Source of the DNA: Isochrysis galbana
Lineage: Eukaryota; Haptophyta; Isochrysidales; Isochrysidaceae
NCBI GenBank assembly: GCA_018136815.1
Contig: CM030933.1
Coordinates: forward strand, 6,549,137 to 6,613,136
Reading direction: 5' to 3'
Length of the DNA: 64,000 nucleotides
The position numbers and the translations under genes were made by a program. The notes beneath the pieces are model-generated. The model was given only the letters and a program-made list of their open reading frames with translations, had not been told where the DNA came from and made no database searches. Position 1 is the stretch's first letter, and each line of letters begins with the position of its first letter. Below are positions 25,546 through 35,300 of the stretch, piece by piece.

Positions 25546-27796
25546 GGCCGCGGGATCCGTAAAACGGAATTCCTAGACTCATGGGACGCCGTGGTTGACC
25601 ACGCGCGGCAAATACTAGCAAGTCGTCGGAGCGCCCACTACCCGACCCCGGCGAGAGGACCGGCCAGGAGGATAAAGAATCCCCGCACGAGTCGGGGGAA
25701 ACAAAACGGAAAGAGATCAGGGTCTCAGAAGACGATAAATACATCAAAAAACTCAACAACATATGGATTCACACAGGCACCGACTATCTCGGAGAGATCT
25801 CCGACACCGGCGACGTAGCGAGCACCGAAGAAACACAACGCTACCACCCCCCGGCCCGATGGGAGAATGGATACAAAGGGCCCAGGTACATGGAATACCC
25901 GCTAGCCGACGAGTACGCCATACAAAAGGGAAGAATTGCACTCGACGCGATCACGGTTTCCGACATCACGAAAGCCGCGCTCAAGGCGACACGACTCAAC
26001 AACCCGCAAACGGCCAGGACAGCATGGGAAAAACGCCTAGACATCTCAAAAGATAACTGGAAACACATAGCCAGGTTATACACCCTGCCGTTGTTAAAAC
26101 ACACGGACAAACACCCACACTTCAAACACATCACCCACAGGAGGATAGGTACCAAAAACAGATTCGCGACAGGCACAACGAACAAATGCAGGATGTGCAA
26201 CCAACATCAAGAGGACTCATGCCACCTAGCGTGGTGCCCCGCGACAAGGAAAATCTTCGACACCATAGATGCGATCGCTAATTACGCCCCGAGACCGAAT
26301 AGGTCCCACGGGCAGAAAACAAAAGACAGGCTATTCGCATATCCAGACGAGACCACCCCTGACAGCTTGAAAACCCTCTACATCATAGCCTGGAAATACA
26401 TAATACGAGACTTCTACAGAATAGAATTCGAATCATACAACTAAGTTTATACTTGGTTGACCCATGGGGGGGCACGAGCCCCCCCCTCTCTCCACTCCTC
26501 CCCTGCCATGGGGGAGGAACCACCCATCCTCCTGGCACACCTGATGGCTTGCCAGGAGGCCACTGCCCTACTGACCCACTCCCTTCCCCACAGGCTCGCC
26601 CCATTCGCCCATCCTGGCCCCTCGTGACCAGCCCATCGCTCCAACCCCCCCTCCCCCCCTGGTCGACAGGCAGACAGGTGCAGATTGGGGGCCCCAGAGG
26701 CTCGGGAGCACCAGCGAGGGAGAGGCAGGGGAGGCCAGGGCCCAGCCCCAGCCTCCTCTGCCCCCTGAGCTGGCCTCCAGGAGCCTCCAAGGGCCGCCAC
26801 AGGGCAGCTGGAGGCCTGCCGCAGGCGCGCCATCGCGCGTGCCTGCAGGAGAGGGGAGAGAGCGCGCGGAGAAGGGGGTGGGCGGAGCGAGAGCTCCGCT
26901 CACCGGAAAATAGGTAAGTCCCGCACCTGTTTACAGGATAAGTCGGGGCTGAGGCCGCCGCCCACTCGGAGACACAGGAGGAAGGGGGGGAATGATCACC
27001 GGGGGGAGGCGCGGGCCACCGGACCATATCTAAGCCCTTCACCCCTATCCCCCTAGTAGTGCACGGGGGGAGTCGCCTTATGGCGGGGGGAGAAGGGCCG
27101 GGGGAGTGGGGGTGTAGAAAGTTCTCCTACGTGAGTAGAAAGTAGAGGGTCCACGGCCGCGGGTGCGGTGAGACTATTAAAAGGTTTATTTATTAGAATT
27201 CGAATCATACGAATACCACTATCTATATACCGGTCTTAGAAGCCACGCTTATATGCTTCACCACCCTGGTGAGGGGCCATACCCCGTGCAAAACTTGTCG
27301 CCCAATGCGCACTCGCACGGCGGCCCAGAGGAGAAAACCTAAAATAAAAAGACCAGCGGAGCTCAGCGCTCCCATGTTCATAGAGGACGACAAGGGAAAG
27401 CTAAAAATGAGCGACAACCTCGGCCTAGTGGCGGAAGCGATCGGCCTCGCCGAAAGGCTCGCCTGAGGTCGAGGCACATCCCCCCCCCCCCCTTGAGAAA
27501 ACCACTCACGGAGAAGAACAACCCACGAGCATGAGGTACCCCAGCAACGGCGCAACACCTACTACACAACAGTAAGAAACCGGCCACCCAGAGGCACAGG
27601 AGGAAGGAGGGAACAGACCACTGAGGGCCGATGCACCCCGCCCGACCCAGCCCCCCCCACAACCTAGGCCCCTAAGTAGAGCACGAGGGGAGTTGCCGCA
27701 AGGCGGGAAGTGAGAGAGAGGAAGGGATCTGGGCGTGGCTACAATAGACGACCCCGTAGCCGCGCGCGTGGCGAGAATATTAAAAGGTTTTTTTTT
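25546..27796 (+). pseudogene. LINE copy 3, 3' fragment (end of ORF2 and 3' UTR), interrupted
   Basis: From about 25546 the plus strand encodes pieces of the ORF2 C-terminus of LINE copy 1. FLDSW is in one frame; after a shift come NNIWIHTGTDYLGE, YHPPARWE and EYPLADEY, then the zinc-knuckle CRMCNQHQEDSCHLAWC (open frame 25890-26444). The coding end is split by a short element (26439-27193) and resumes at 27211, ending with the LGLVAEAIGLAERLA-type C-terminus and a stop at 27466. The 3' UTR runs to ATTAAAAGG plus a T run at about 27788-27796. Frameshifts and insertions make it a dead copy. Confidence 0.85.
26439..27193 (+). mobile_element. Short non-autonomous retroelement A, copy 1, full length with 17-bp TSD
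   Basis: Flanking direct repeats TAGAATTCGAATCATAC (26422-26438 and 27194-27210) define a 755-bp insertion inside LINE copy 3. It starts with the hairpin AACTAAGTTTATACTTGGTT, followed by a GC-rich body containing CCCATGGGGGGGCACGAG. It ends in TGAGACTATTAAAAGGTTTATTTAT. Its last 160 bp or so (27031-27193) resemble the LINE 3' end. There is no reverse transcriptase, so it probably depends on the LINE for movement (inference). Confidence 0.85.
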
Positions 27797-27960
27797 AAGC
27801 CCTTCACCCCTATCCCACTAGTAGTGCACGGGGGGAGTCGCCTGATGGCGGAGGGGAAAGGGCCGGGGGAGTGGGGGTGTAGAAAGTTTTCCTACGTGAG
27901 TAGAAAGTAAAGGGTCCACGGCCGCGTGTGCGGTGAGACTATTTTAAAAGGTTTATTTAT
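27797..27960 (+). mobile_element. Second 3' end of element A / LINE type
   Basis: This stretch repeats 27031-27193 with few changes (AAGCCCTTCACCCCTATCC to ATTTTAAAAGGTTTATTTAT). It abuts the T-tail of LINE copy 3 directly, which suggests a 5'-truncated insertion at or beside that tail. Confidence 0.7.
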
Positions 27961-28250
27961 CCTATTTCACGAGTGCCCCCCCCCCCCGCGATGTTTTTGT
28001 TTTTACCCGAGAGGGGATTATTCCTCCCAGCGTGGACTCGAGGAGAGGACACGTTGGACGCTGGGGTGCGCAGGGTCGGCGGTGCGTACACCGGAGGGGG
28101 GATAAAATATCGAGGGCAGAGGGGAGAGGGCAATGCCCCCGCCCCCCGGTATCACTCGGACACCTGGCTCGTCAGGCATGGCGGGATTCCGGGACTGAAA
28201 CGTTGTGTCCAATTAGCTAGTGGGGTTGGCTAGGATATAACATTGTGTAT
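27961..28250 (+). repeat. Dispersed repeat B, copy a
   Basis: CACGAGTG followed by a C run, then a 250-bp stretch ending in GTCCAATTAGCTAGTGGGG and GGCTAGGATATAACATT, matches 38780-39030 closely. No coding potential is evident. Short simple sequence rich in GAGTAC/GTAGAG follows to about 28360. Confidence 0.75.
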
Positions 28251-28429
28251 GAATATAAAATAGTGGGAGTAGGAGTACAGTAGAGCTCTAGGAGTACTCG
28301 TAGAGTGTAGAGTACTCGTACAGTAGAGTAGCTCTAGAGTCTCTCTAGAGTAAGTACAAGTACAGACAGACAGATTCCTTGTGGAGGTGCTTTTCTTGTA
28401 GTTTCAGCATCGAGTTAGTGGGGGCGGCG

Positions 28430-28635
28430 GGGGGCGGGGCGGGGCGGGGGCAGCAGAGGCCCCCCCTCCCCCACGGCTCCGCCCCCCCCCCCCCCCCCCC
28501 CCGCCCCCCCCCCCCTCTCTCCCCCGCCCCCTCTCCCCTCCCCACATTCTCTCCCCCGTCTTGAGAGAGGGGGAGAGAGGGAAGAGAGAGAGGGGAGAGA
28601 GAGAGGGAGAGAGAGAGAGAGAGGGAGAGAGAGGG

Positions 28636-28666
<31 letters not shown>

Positions 28667-28800
28667 GAGAGAGGGAGGGAGGGAGGGAGGGAGAGAGAGA
28701 AGAGAGGAGACGGGAGCGGGGGGCAGAGACCGCGCGCGCGCCCGAGGGCTCGGCAAGCGGGGGGAGAGGAGGAGAGAGAAGAAGAGCCAGCCAGCCAGCC
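28430..28800 (+). promoter_or_regulatory. Low-complexity upstream region of SNRPD3 (G/C runs and GA microsatellite)
   Basis: A poly-C stretch (about 28484-28515) is followed by a long GAGAGA/GGGA tract (about 28560-28710) that ends about 100 bases before the SNRPD3 start codon. Similar pyrimidine or purine tracts precede the rhodanese gene and the ATG2 gene in this window, so they may mark promoters or 5' UTRs here (inference). Long open frames across it on both strands are artefacts of the repeat. Confidence 0.4.
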
Positions 28801-28825
28801 GCCGTGCACGGCGCGGGAGCCAGCG

Positions 28826-29442
28826 ATGGGGTCGAGGACGATCGGGATTCCGATCAAGGTGCTTCACGATGCCGAGGGCCACACCGTCACCGTCGAGCTC
28901 AAGAACGGAGAGGTGTACAGAGGCAAGCTCGACGAGGCGGAGGACAACATGAACGTCCACTTGTCCAATTGCACCAAGACAATGAAGGACGGCCGGGTAC
29001 AGATGCTCTCCAAGTGAGTTTCATTCACCCTACGCTTGCCTCGCGCTCGCTTGCTGACTCGCAAGAGCCCGCTGCGTATGTGTCAAATTCTCAATCTGCA
29101 AGAGCCAACACGGCACCATCTATCCTGCCTGCAGCGTGTTCCTGCGCGGCTCACATGTGAGCTTCATGGTGTTACCGGACATCCTCAAAAATGCGCCTTT
29201 CTTCAAAAAGATCGACACCAAGGCCAACAAAGCATCGAAGGCCGGAAAGGCCAAACAGGTTGCCACGCAGCGTGCAGCAGGTAAGTCGATCCGGTGTTCT
29301 TCCCCATGGTCCCAAGCCCGCGCATGTGCAAGACTCAATGGTCACGGAATCATCTGACCTGTGCCTCATAGGGCGTCCGACTCCTGGAATGCCAGCACCC
29401 AAGGGACGGGCGGCTCGAGAGGGCAAGAGCTCTTACAACTGA
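28826..29442 (+). CDS. SNRPD3: Small nuclear ribonucleoprotein Sm D3, three exons
   Basis: Exons 28826-29013, 29135-29280 and 29372-29442 join in frame to a 134-residue protein. Exon 1 gives an Sm1 motif ([34 protein letters not shown]); exon 2 gives Sm2 ([23 protein letters not shown]) and a Lys-rich tail. Introns are GTGAGT...CTGCAG (121 bp) and GTAAGT...CATAG (91 bp). SmD3 is a core subunit of the heptameric Sm ring on U1, U2, U4 and U5 snRNAs in the nucleus and is needed for pre-mRNA splicing. The C-terminal tail is basic but lacks the long Arg-Gly repeat of animal SmD3. Length matches the family (about 126 residues in human). Confidence 0.95.
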
Positions 29443-30228
29443 TCAGTACCGTGCATGTTCGTCGAATGTGTGGAAGCTCGCTGGAGTGTGTGTACCTTGC
29501 AGGATGCTCCGCTAGGCTTTGCGTGTGGCATGCCGCTTTCATCGCCTCACGAAGCTTTCGGTCGTCATGACCGCCTACATCAAGATTCACCGGCTGGCTT
29601 GGTGTCACTTGGCGTCTGACATCGGCATCTAAGCACAGCAGGACCACCATTGGCTATGCCAAATTGCCTCCAACGTGTTTTGTGCCTATACGGCCTTGCA
29701 GCTGGCTGGAATTCTCGAGACTCAATTCAGCGTGAGTATTCGAGTTTTGGCATGAGCCAGGTGGCCGATGATGACCGCAAGGTCCAGTATGGCGCCGCCG
29801 ACTGCTTTGGCCGCCAATTTCATCCAGTGTGAATTGTGAGTAATTGAATGACTTTGGCTTCTGTATTCCGACCAGGTGGTCGATGTCATCACCCCACCAT
29901 TCTCTTGATGTGTGGGACCGAACACGCACGAGAACAGCTGCATTTTGAGCTGCACTCCTCCGTGAGTTCTGAGCATTGCGTAACATATTCTCATTCACTC
30001 GTTCATGCGTCGGATTGCGTTTTCGCCATCGTTTTGAAGTCATATTAATTTATCATACTCATTGATGATGGTTGATGGTCTTGGGGGGGGGGGGGGGGGC
30101 ACATTGCTCTCCGGTGCGTCGTACTTGGTGTGGGCTCGTTGTGCGTGTGCTACATCAACTACTTTTATAAGTAGGGGCCAGACAATAGCCCAAGATCAAT
30201 ACTCAATACTCTTAGGCCAAAACTCGCG
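29443..30228. other. Region between SNRPD3 and element A copy 2
   Basis: No gene recognised. A minus-strand open frame (29654-30043, 129 codons) and an overlapping one (29722-29994) have some protein-like segments (for instance LAAKAVGGAILDLAVIIGHL), but no family fits and no splice model is convincing. A run of about 17 G lies at 30083-30100. Confidence 0.3.
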
Positions 30229-30580
30229 AACCAAGTTTATACTTGGTTCGCCCATGGGGGGGCACGAGCCCCCCTCTCTCTCCACTCCTCCCCTGCCATG
30301 GGGGAGGAACCACTCACTCTCCTGGCACCCCTGATGGCTTGCCAGGAGCACACAGCCCTGCTGACTCATTCTTCTCCCCACAGGCTCGCCTGACTCGCCC
30401 GCCCTGGCCCGTCGTGGCCTGCCCATCCCTCTGACCAGCCCCTCCTCCCCCTGGGCCCCCCTGATCAGGACCCCCCAGCCAGCTCCAGTCGACTGGCAGT
30501 GGCTCGAGAGCCAGCGAGGGAGAGGCAAGAGGGGCCAGGGCCATGCCCCAGCCTCACCTGCCCCCTGAGCTGCGCTGTCG
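30229..30580 (+). mobile_element. Short retroelement A, copy 2 (3' truncated)
   Basis: It starts AACCAAGTTTATACTTGGTT, a perfect 8-bp stem with TTAT loop, followed by CGCCCATGGGGGGGCACGAG as in the other copies. The body is collinear with copies 1 and 3 as far as CTGCCCCCTGAGCTG (about 30578), after which the sequence is unrelated. The usual 3' tail is missing. Confidence 0.8.
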
Positions 30581-31246
30581 AACACGCGATGACTACTGAC
30601 TCGTGGGCAGAGGGCCGTTCGATCGAGCCGGCAGCTGACGCGGCCGTGAAGGAATCGTAGGTGGTTGCTTGCGGGAATATGTCTGAGAGGTCATAGTAGA
30701 AGTCGGGTCTGACAGCTTCTACCATCGAGTGCGAGGGACGAGAAGAGAGACGGAGGTTCGGAGGCTCACAACGCGCGGCGTTGGAGGGTAGGGCCGAGGC
30801 TAGCTAGCGAGCTAGAGGAAGAGAGAGAAGGAGAATGAGAGCTTCTTAGGTCCAAGGTAGACACGAGAGACTACAACGCAGGGACCCAAAAAAGGTCCCT
30901 CGTCACGCAGACACACACGAACTAATCCAAACAGGGCGAAAACTAACCACACTCAGGGCGGACTGTCAAGCGTCGGCACCAAGGCAACTCATCGGCGCAC
31001 AGACATGCGAAACAGAGAAGTCGGAACAACGAGAGCAGACCTCGCTGTGGAGCTACCGCCGATATACGAAGAGAAGACGGAAGACTACAACCGATGCACG
31101 AAGAGAAGACGAGAGACAGTCGTGGAACGTTTGATGACATCGAAAGAAAGTAAGAGAAGGGGTAGAATGTCGCCGACGAGACCTTGAGGCTTAAAATAAA
31201 CCACCGGTTAGAAGTAAAGTCTGTCATCGTATGGAATACGACACTC
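30581..31246 (-). mobile_element. Possible LTR-retrotransposon fragment or unknown gene 5' end
   Basis: On the minus strand, a region starting TGTCGTATTCC (about 31246), with a TTTATTTTAAG motif, runs about 500 bp to an ATG at 30725. That ATG opens a frame beginning MVEAVRPDFYYDLSDIFPQ, which is cut off by element A copy 2 at 30580. A TG-start, an AT-rich core and a TGGTAGAAGC stretch just before the frame resemble a Copia-type LTR, primer site and gag start. No second LTR is in the window, so a plain gene 5' end is equally possible. Confidence 0.25.
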
Positions 31247-31756
31247 CCCGACTAAATTCGAGTCGTCTCGACGAGTGGCATGGAAGGAGAACAAAGCAAC
31301 CGAAATAGGAGAAATCCGCGAACAAATCAACCGAAATAGAAGAAACCCAGAATTAGAACAACGAGGCGAGAGGAACCCCAGTTAACCGAGAAACCAAACA
31401 TGGAAGGTGACGCTGGAAATAGAAGACGAGAGCACCCGCGGGCCCTTTGAGCACAAATTCGGAAGCTTGACGCGGCAACCTATTTGTACGCATCGTCCCA
31501 CCCATTTCTCCCTTTTACAGGAGTTTTGCTCGGGTGTTGCGGTGGGTGCAACCGCAAGCGACACGCGTCTCGTCTCCTGCAAACAACGGCGACAGCGAAT
31601 AAAGAGGAACAATCTGCAACAACAAAGAAAGGGGGGGAATGATTCCGAAGACACGCGAGATTCGGTGAAGTGCAATCTTCGACGACCCTATTATTGGAGT
31701 CAAAGAGAGAAGTCGCAGAGGGGGAGGGAGAAAGGCCGCGGACTGAGCGTCGAGCG

Positions 31757-31972
31757 ATGGCAGCGAAGAACGGATCCATGATGACCGAGGAGGAGGTCGA
31801 CCGTCGTCGCACCGAGCTCCGCAAGTACCTGTCGGAGGCGCGTGGCGGCTACGTGACCAAGGGAGGCGTGAAGCGGACACTCTGTCCGTGGGAGGTCGTC
31901 TCGGACGACGTCTGCGCTCGCCGAGCTGAACAAGAAGGTCGGGTGCAGCGGGCGATCAAGATGGCCAAGATG

Positions 31973-31973
<1 letters not shown>
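31757..31973 (+). pseudogene. Unknown ORF interrupted by LINE copy 1, 5' part
   Basis: An ATG at 31757 opens a frame rich in charged residues (MTEEEVDRRRTELRKYLSE, GGVKRTLCPWEVVSDD) that runs into the LINE at 31973. The frame continues exactly in register after the LINE, from the second copy of the target duplication at 37855. I recognise no family. Upstream to about 31250 no other gene is seen; that stretch could be its 5' UTR. The insertion adds about 5.9 kb in antisense and ends the product in a Lys run. Confidence 0.55.
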
Positions 31974-32010
<37 letters not shown>

Positions 32011-32360
32011 TCTTAATGATCTCACCGCGCGCGCGACACTGACATCCTCCATCTGACAGCCGCGCCCGCATCCCTTATCACTCCCTCGCACTCGCCTTGC
32101 GGCTCGTCCCCTTGTGCTCTACTTAGGGGCCCAGTACTTGGGGTTTCCAGTGGCAGGCGGCGTGCACCGATCCCCGACGGTCGACTCTTCGGCCTTCCCT
32201 CGCGCCATCGAGCGATCGGCTTCTCTTGGGGTATTTAAGGTTGGGGTTACCTTAAGTGTCGGACTTGGGGTTGTGTATGTACCGGGCCGACGCTGTTAGG
32301 GTTGTTTTCTTTTTTTTTTTTGTGGGGAGGGGGGTGTGAGGTGTGGTGTTCGTCAGGTTT

Positions 32361-35300
32361 TCAGGCTAACTTTCCCGCCATGTCGAGTGCGTGTGCCACC
32401 AGGGACAGATTCACGCTCATCGCGAGGACACCTTTGTCGTTCACCTTAAATATTGGGGCGCTAAGATCCCTTGCGTCCTTAATCTTAGGTTTTCTGCCTC
32501 TGGAGGCTTGGTGCGTACGTGCCGGCGAGGTTTTGTTAGAGGCTTCAAGGCCCCGTACGAGGATCGTGAATCTGGTCAAGGTACGTTCGATGACGGGTAT
32601 ATAGTGGAAGGGGTGATTGTCGTATTCGACTTTGTAGAAGTCGCTTATTATGTATCTCCATGCTACTATGTATAGGGTTTTGAGGCTATCTGGCGTCGGT
32701 GTACCCGGGTATGCGAAGAGTCTGTCCTTTATCTTCTGTGTCGCTGTCCTTTTGCGCTCCGGCGTGAAACCCGCTACCGCTTCTATGGTCTCGAAGATTG
32801 GCTTCGTGGCTGTGCACCTAGCTAAGTGGGTCGAGCTCTCGTGATATTTTCCGCATAGTCTGCAGGTATTCGTGGTCGCCATGGCGTAGCGGTTTCGCGT
32901 ACATATCCTCCTGTGGGTGATGTGTTTGAAGTGAGGGTGTTTGTCCGTGTGTTTTAGAAGGGGTAGGGTGTATAAGCTGGCCACGTGCTTCCACTCCTCG
33001 TGGGTTAGGTTGATTCTTCGGGCCCATGCCTCGCTTGCCGGCTGGGGCTTGTTTGGTATGTTTTTCTCTAGCACCTGTGTTATGTCCGAGACCGTGGTGA
33101 GGTCCAGGTGTTTTTTACCGTCTATTGTATACTCGTCCGCTAGCGGGTATTCCGCGTATTTGGGGCCTTTCAACCCACCCTCCCATCTAGCGGGGGGGTG
33201 GTATAGTCGGGCTTCTTCTGGGGTCGCGACCCCCGTCCGGTCGGCCGGCTCTCCGAGGTAATTTGTGCTGGTGTGAATCCATATGTTGTTCATCTTAGTT
33301 ATGTATGTTTCGTTATCGGATACTCTGACTTCCGGCGGGGCCTCAATGCCCGCCTTATTGTCGCGTGTTCCGTTTTCGCTAGTCCCCTCCGGGTCAGACC
33401 CGGGGGCGGGGTCTAGTTGCGCTTTTCCAAGGAGACTCGAGGCTTGTTGTACTACCGACGCCCACGAGTCTAAGAAGCTTTCCTTGTTTATCTTGCTACC
33501 CGCGTGTTCGAATATCTCCGGGAGGTGTTCTAGATATTGGGCGCATTCCTCTTTCGTGTAGGGTGTGTCTAGGTTGTTATCTTTGAACGCGTTATGCACG
33601 ACGTGTGTGTGGAGGGTTTGCCATAGGCTTGCCCAAGCGGCGCGCATACGTGGCGGTTGTTCGTGCGGGTTGCACCATATCGGTTGCGAGAGCGCACCCT
33701 CTATCGATAGGCGAGAGCGTTGGATATCGAGTGATCTAAAGGTGTTTAGCGCGTCCTTCCAAAATATTGGAAGCGCCGGGTTGCCTCTGAGGCTGCGCGT
33801 AAGAGAGGCGGGGGGAATTGTGGAGAAGACCGCGCCACGACCCAGCCCAGAGCGGCAGAACCACGCGTCGAGCGCGTGTTTCCAAGATGCTTTTCTTGCG
33901 TTGAGGTAGTTTAGTATCCACTTAGCTTGTAGAGCTTTTACGTGGTTTGTCCAGTTTAGTAGGCCTGTTCCCAACGTGCGCGTCGCGTTTTGCGTGTTGT
34001 TAATTGGGTAGTGTGGGTATTTCACCCACTGGTATTTCCTCCCTGTGTAGGGGCTTTCCCAAAGAATCTTGTCCGCCGCTTTTTGGATTCTTGCGTTGAA
34101 CCATTTGGGAGGTGCTAAGGTTTGCATCCAGTACCTAGGCGTGCCGTAAATTATAAAGTTCACTATATTAGTTCTGCCGAAGATCGACATATGGCGTGTG
34201 AACGGCGCTAATTGGGCTGCTTTATTGTCTACCTTGTCCGCTAGCTTTTTCCAAAAGGGCTTAAGCGCCTCCGGGGCTCCTAGTGGCACGCCTAGTATCA
34301 CGAGGTATTGGTCATTTTCGATCCAGTTATATTTGCGCATATCCCACGGTGGTTTGGTCCTTAATTGTGAACCCATCCTAATGCCTTGGAATTTAGACTC
34401 GTTGGTTTTGCCTCCCGTCGCTTGCTCGTGGGCTTTCACCCATTGGAGCGCTTTTTTCAGGCTTGCGTAGTCCCTGGTTATCAGGGCTGTGTCATCCGCG
34501 AATTGGTTTATTTTGAGGTTGTATCCGTTAAGATCTACTCCTTCGATGTCGGGGTCCTCGTTTATGGCTCGCGTCAGCGCTTCGGTGGTTAGAAGAAAGG
34601 TGAGTGGCGACAGGGGGCATCCTTGAGGCATCCCGCTACCGACCGTGAAGGGGTAGCTACGGCCGCCGTTGATCTTTATCGTCCGAATGGGTTTCGCTGC
34701 ATCGCTGGTGAGGGCTTTCGCCAATCGCTGGAAGTCTGGGCCGAAGTTTAAGAGGCGTAGGGCGAGATGGTAGAATTCCCAGCTGACTCTGTCGAATGCT
34801 TTCTCCCAGTCTAGTGCCAGGAGAAGGCCCGGCTCCCCTGTTTCGTCTAGGTATGCCCTTGTTAATTGGAGTAGGTGCGTAGATTCGCTAATCAATCTCC
34901 TAGGCACGAATCCTAGTTGGTTGCTTGATATTATGTTTCCAATCACTTTGCTAAGTCTAGTAGTTAGTATTTTCGCCAGAATCTTATAATCACTTTGTAA
35001 TAGTGTTATGGGTCTATAGTTCCTTGGGTCACGTGCGTCCTCTTTTTTGTATAGCAGTATTATGTCCCCCTCTCTCATGGTGAATGGGAGGAGGCCCGTG
35101 TCTAGGGATTGATTGTAGAGTTCGGTTAGTATCGGTGCCACTATGCCCTCGTGTGCCTTATATACTTCCGCCGGGATGCCGTCCGGGCCCGCGCTTTTTC
35201 CGGGGCCTACGCTCCTAATGGCCTGGGTGGTTTCGTCGATCGTGACACGACCCTCTAACTTGCGCCTATCTAGATCGTGTAGGGGGCGGTCGGAAAGCGT

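Noticed and set aside
28345-28960. Long minus-strand frames over the GA/CT microsatellite before SNRPD3
   Set aside because: Their Ser/Leu/Pro or Arg/Gly repeats are translations of simple sequence and overlap the real SNRPD3 start.
28826-29017. SNRPD3 as a 63-residue single-exon protein
   Set aside because: It would lack the Sm2 motif; a GTGAGT donor two bases into the last codon and the downstream exons restore a full-length SmD3.
31971-32008. A-run read as a poly(A) tail of a plus-strand gene or processed pseudogene
   Set aside because: The run lies at the 3' end of a minus-strand LINE defined by target duplications, so it is the T-tail of that element.
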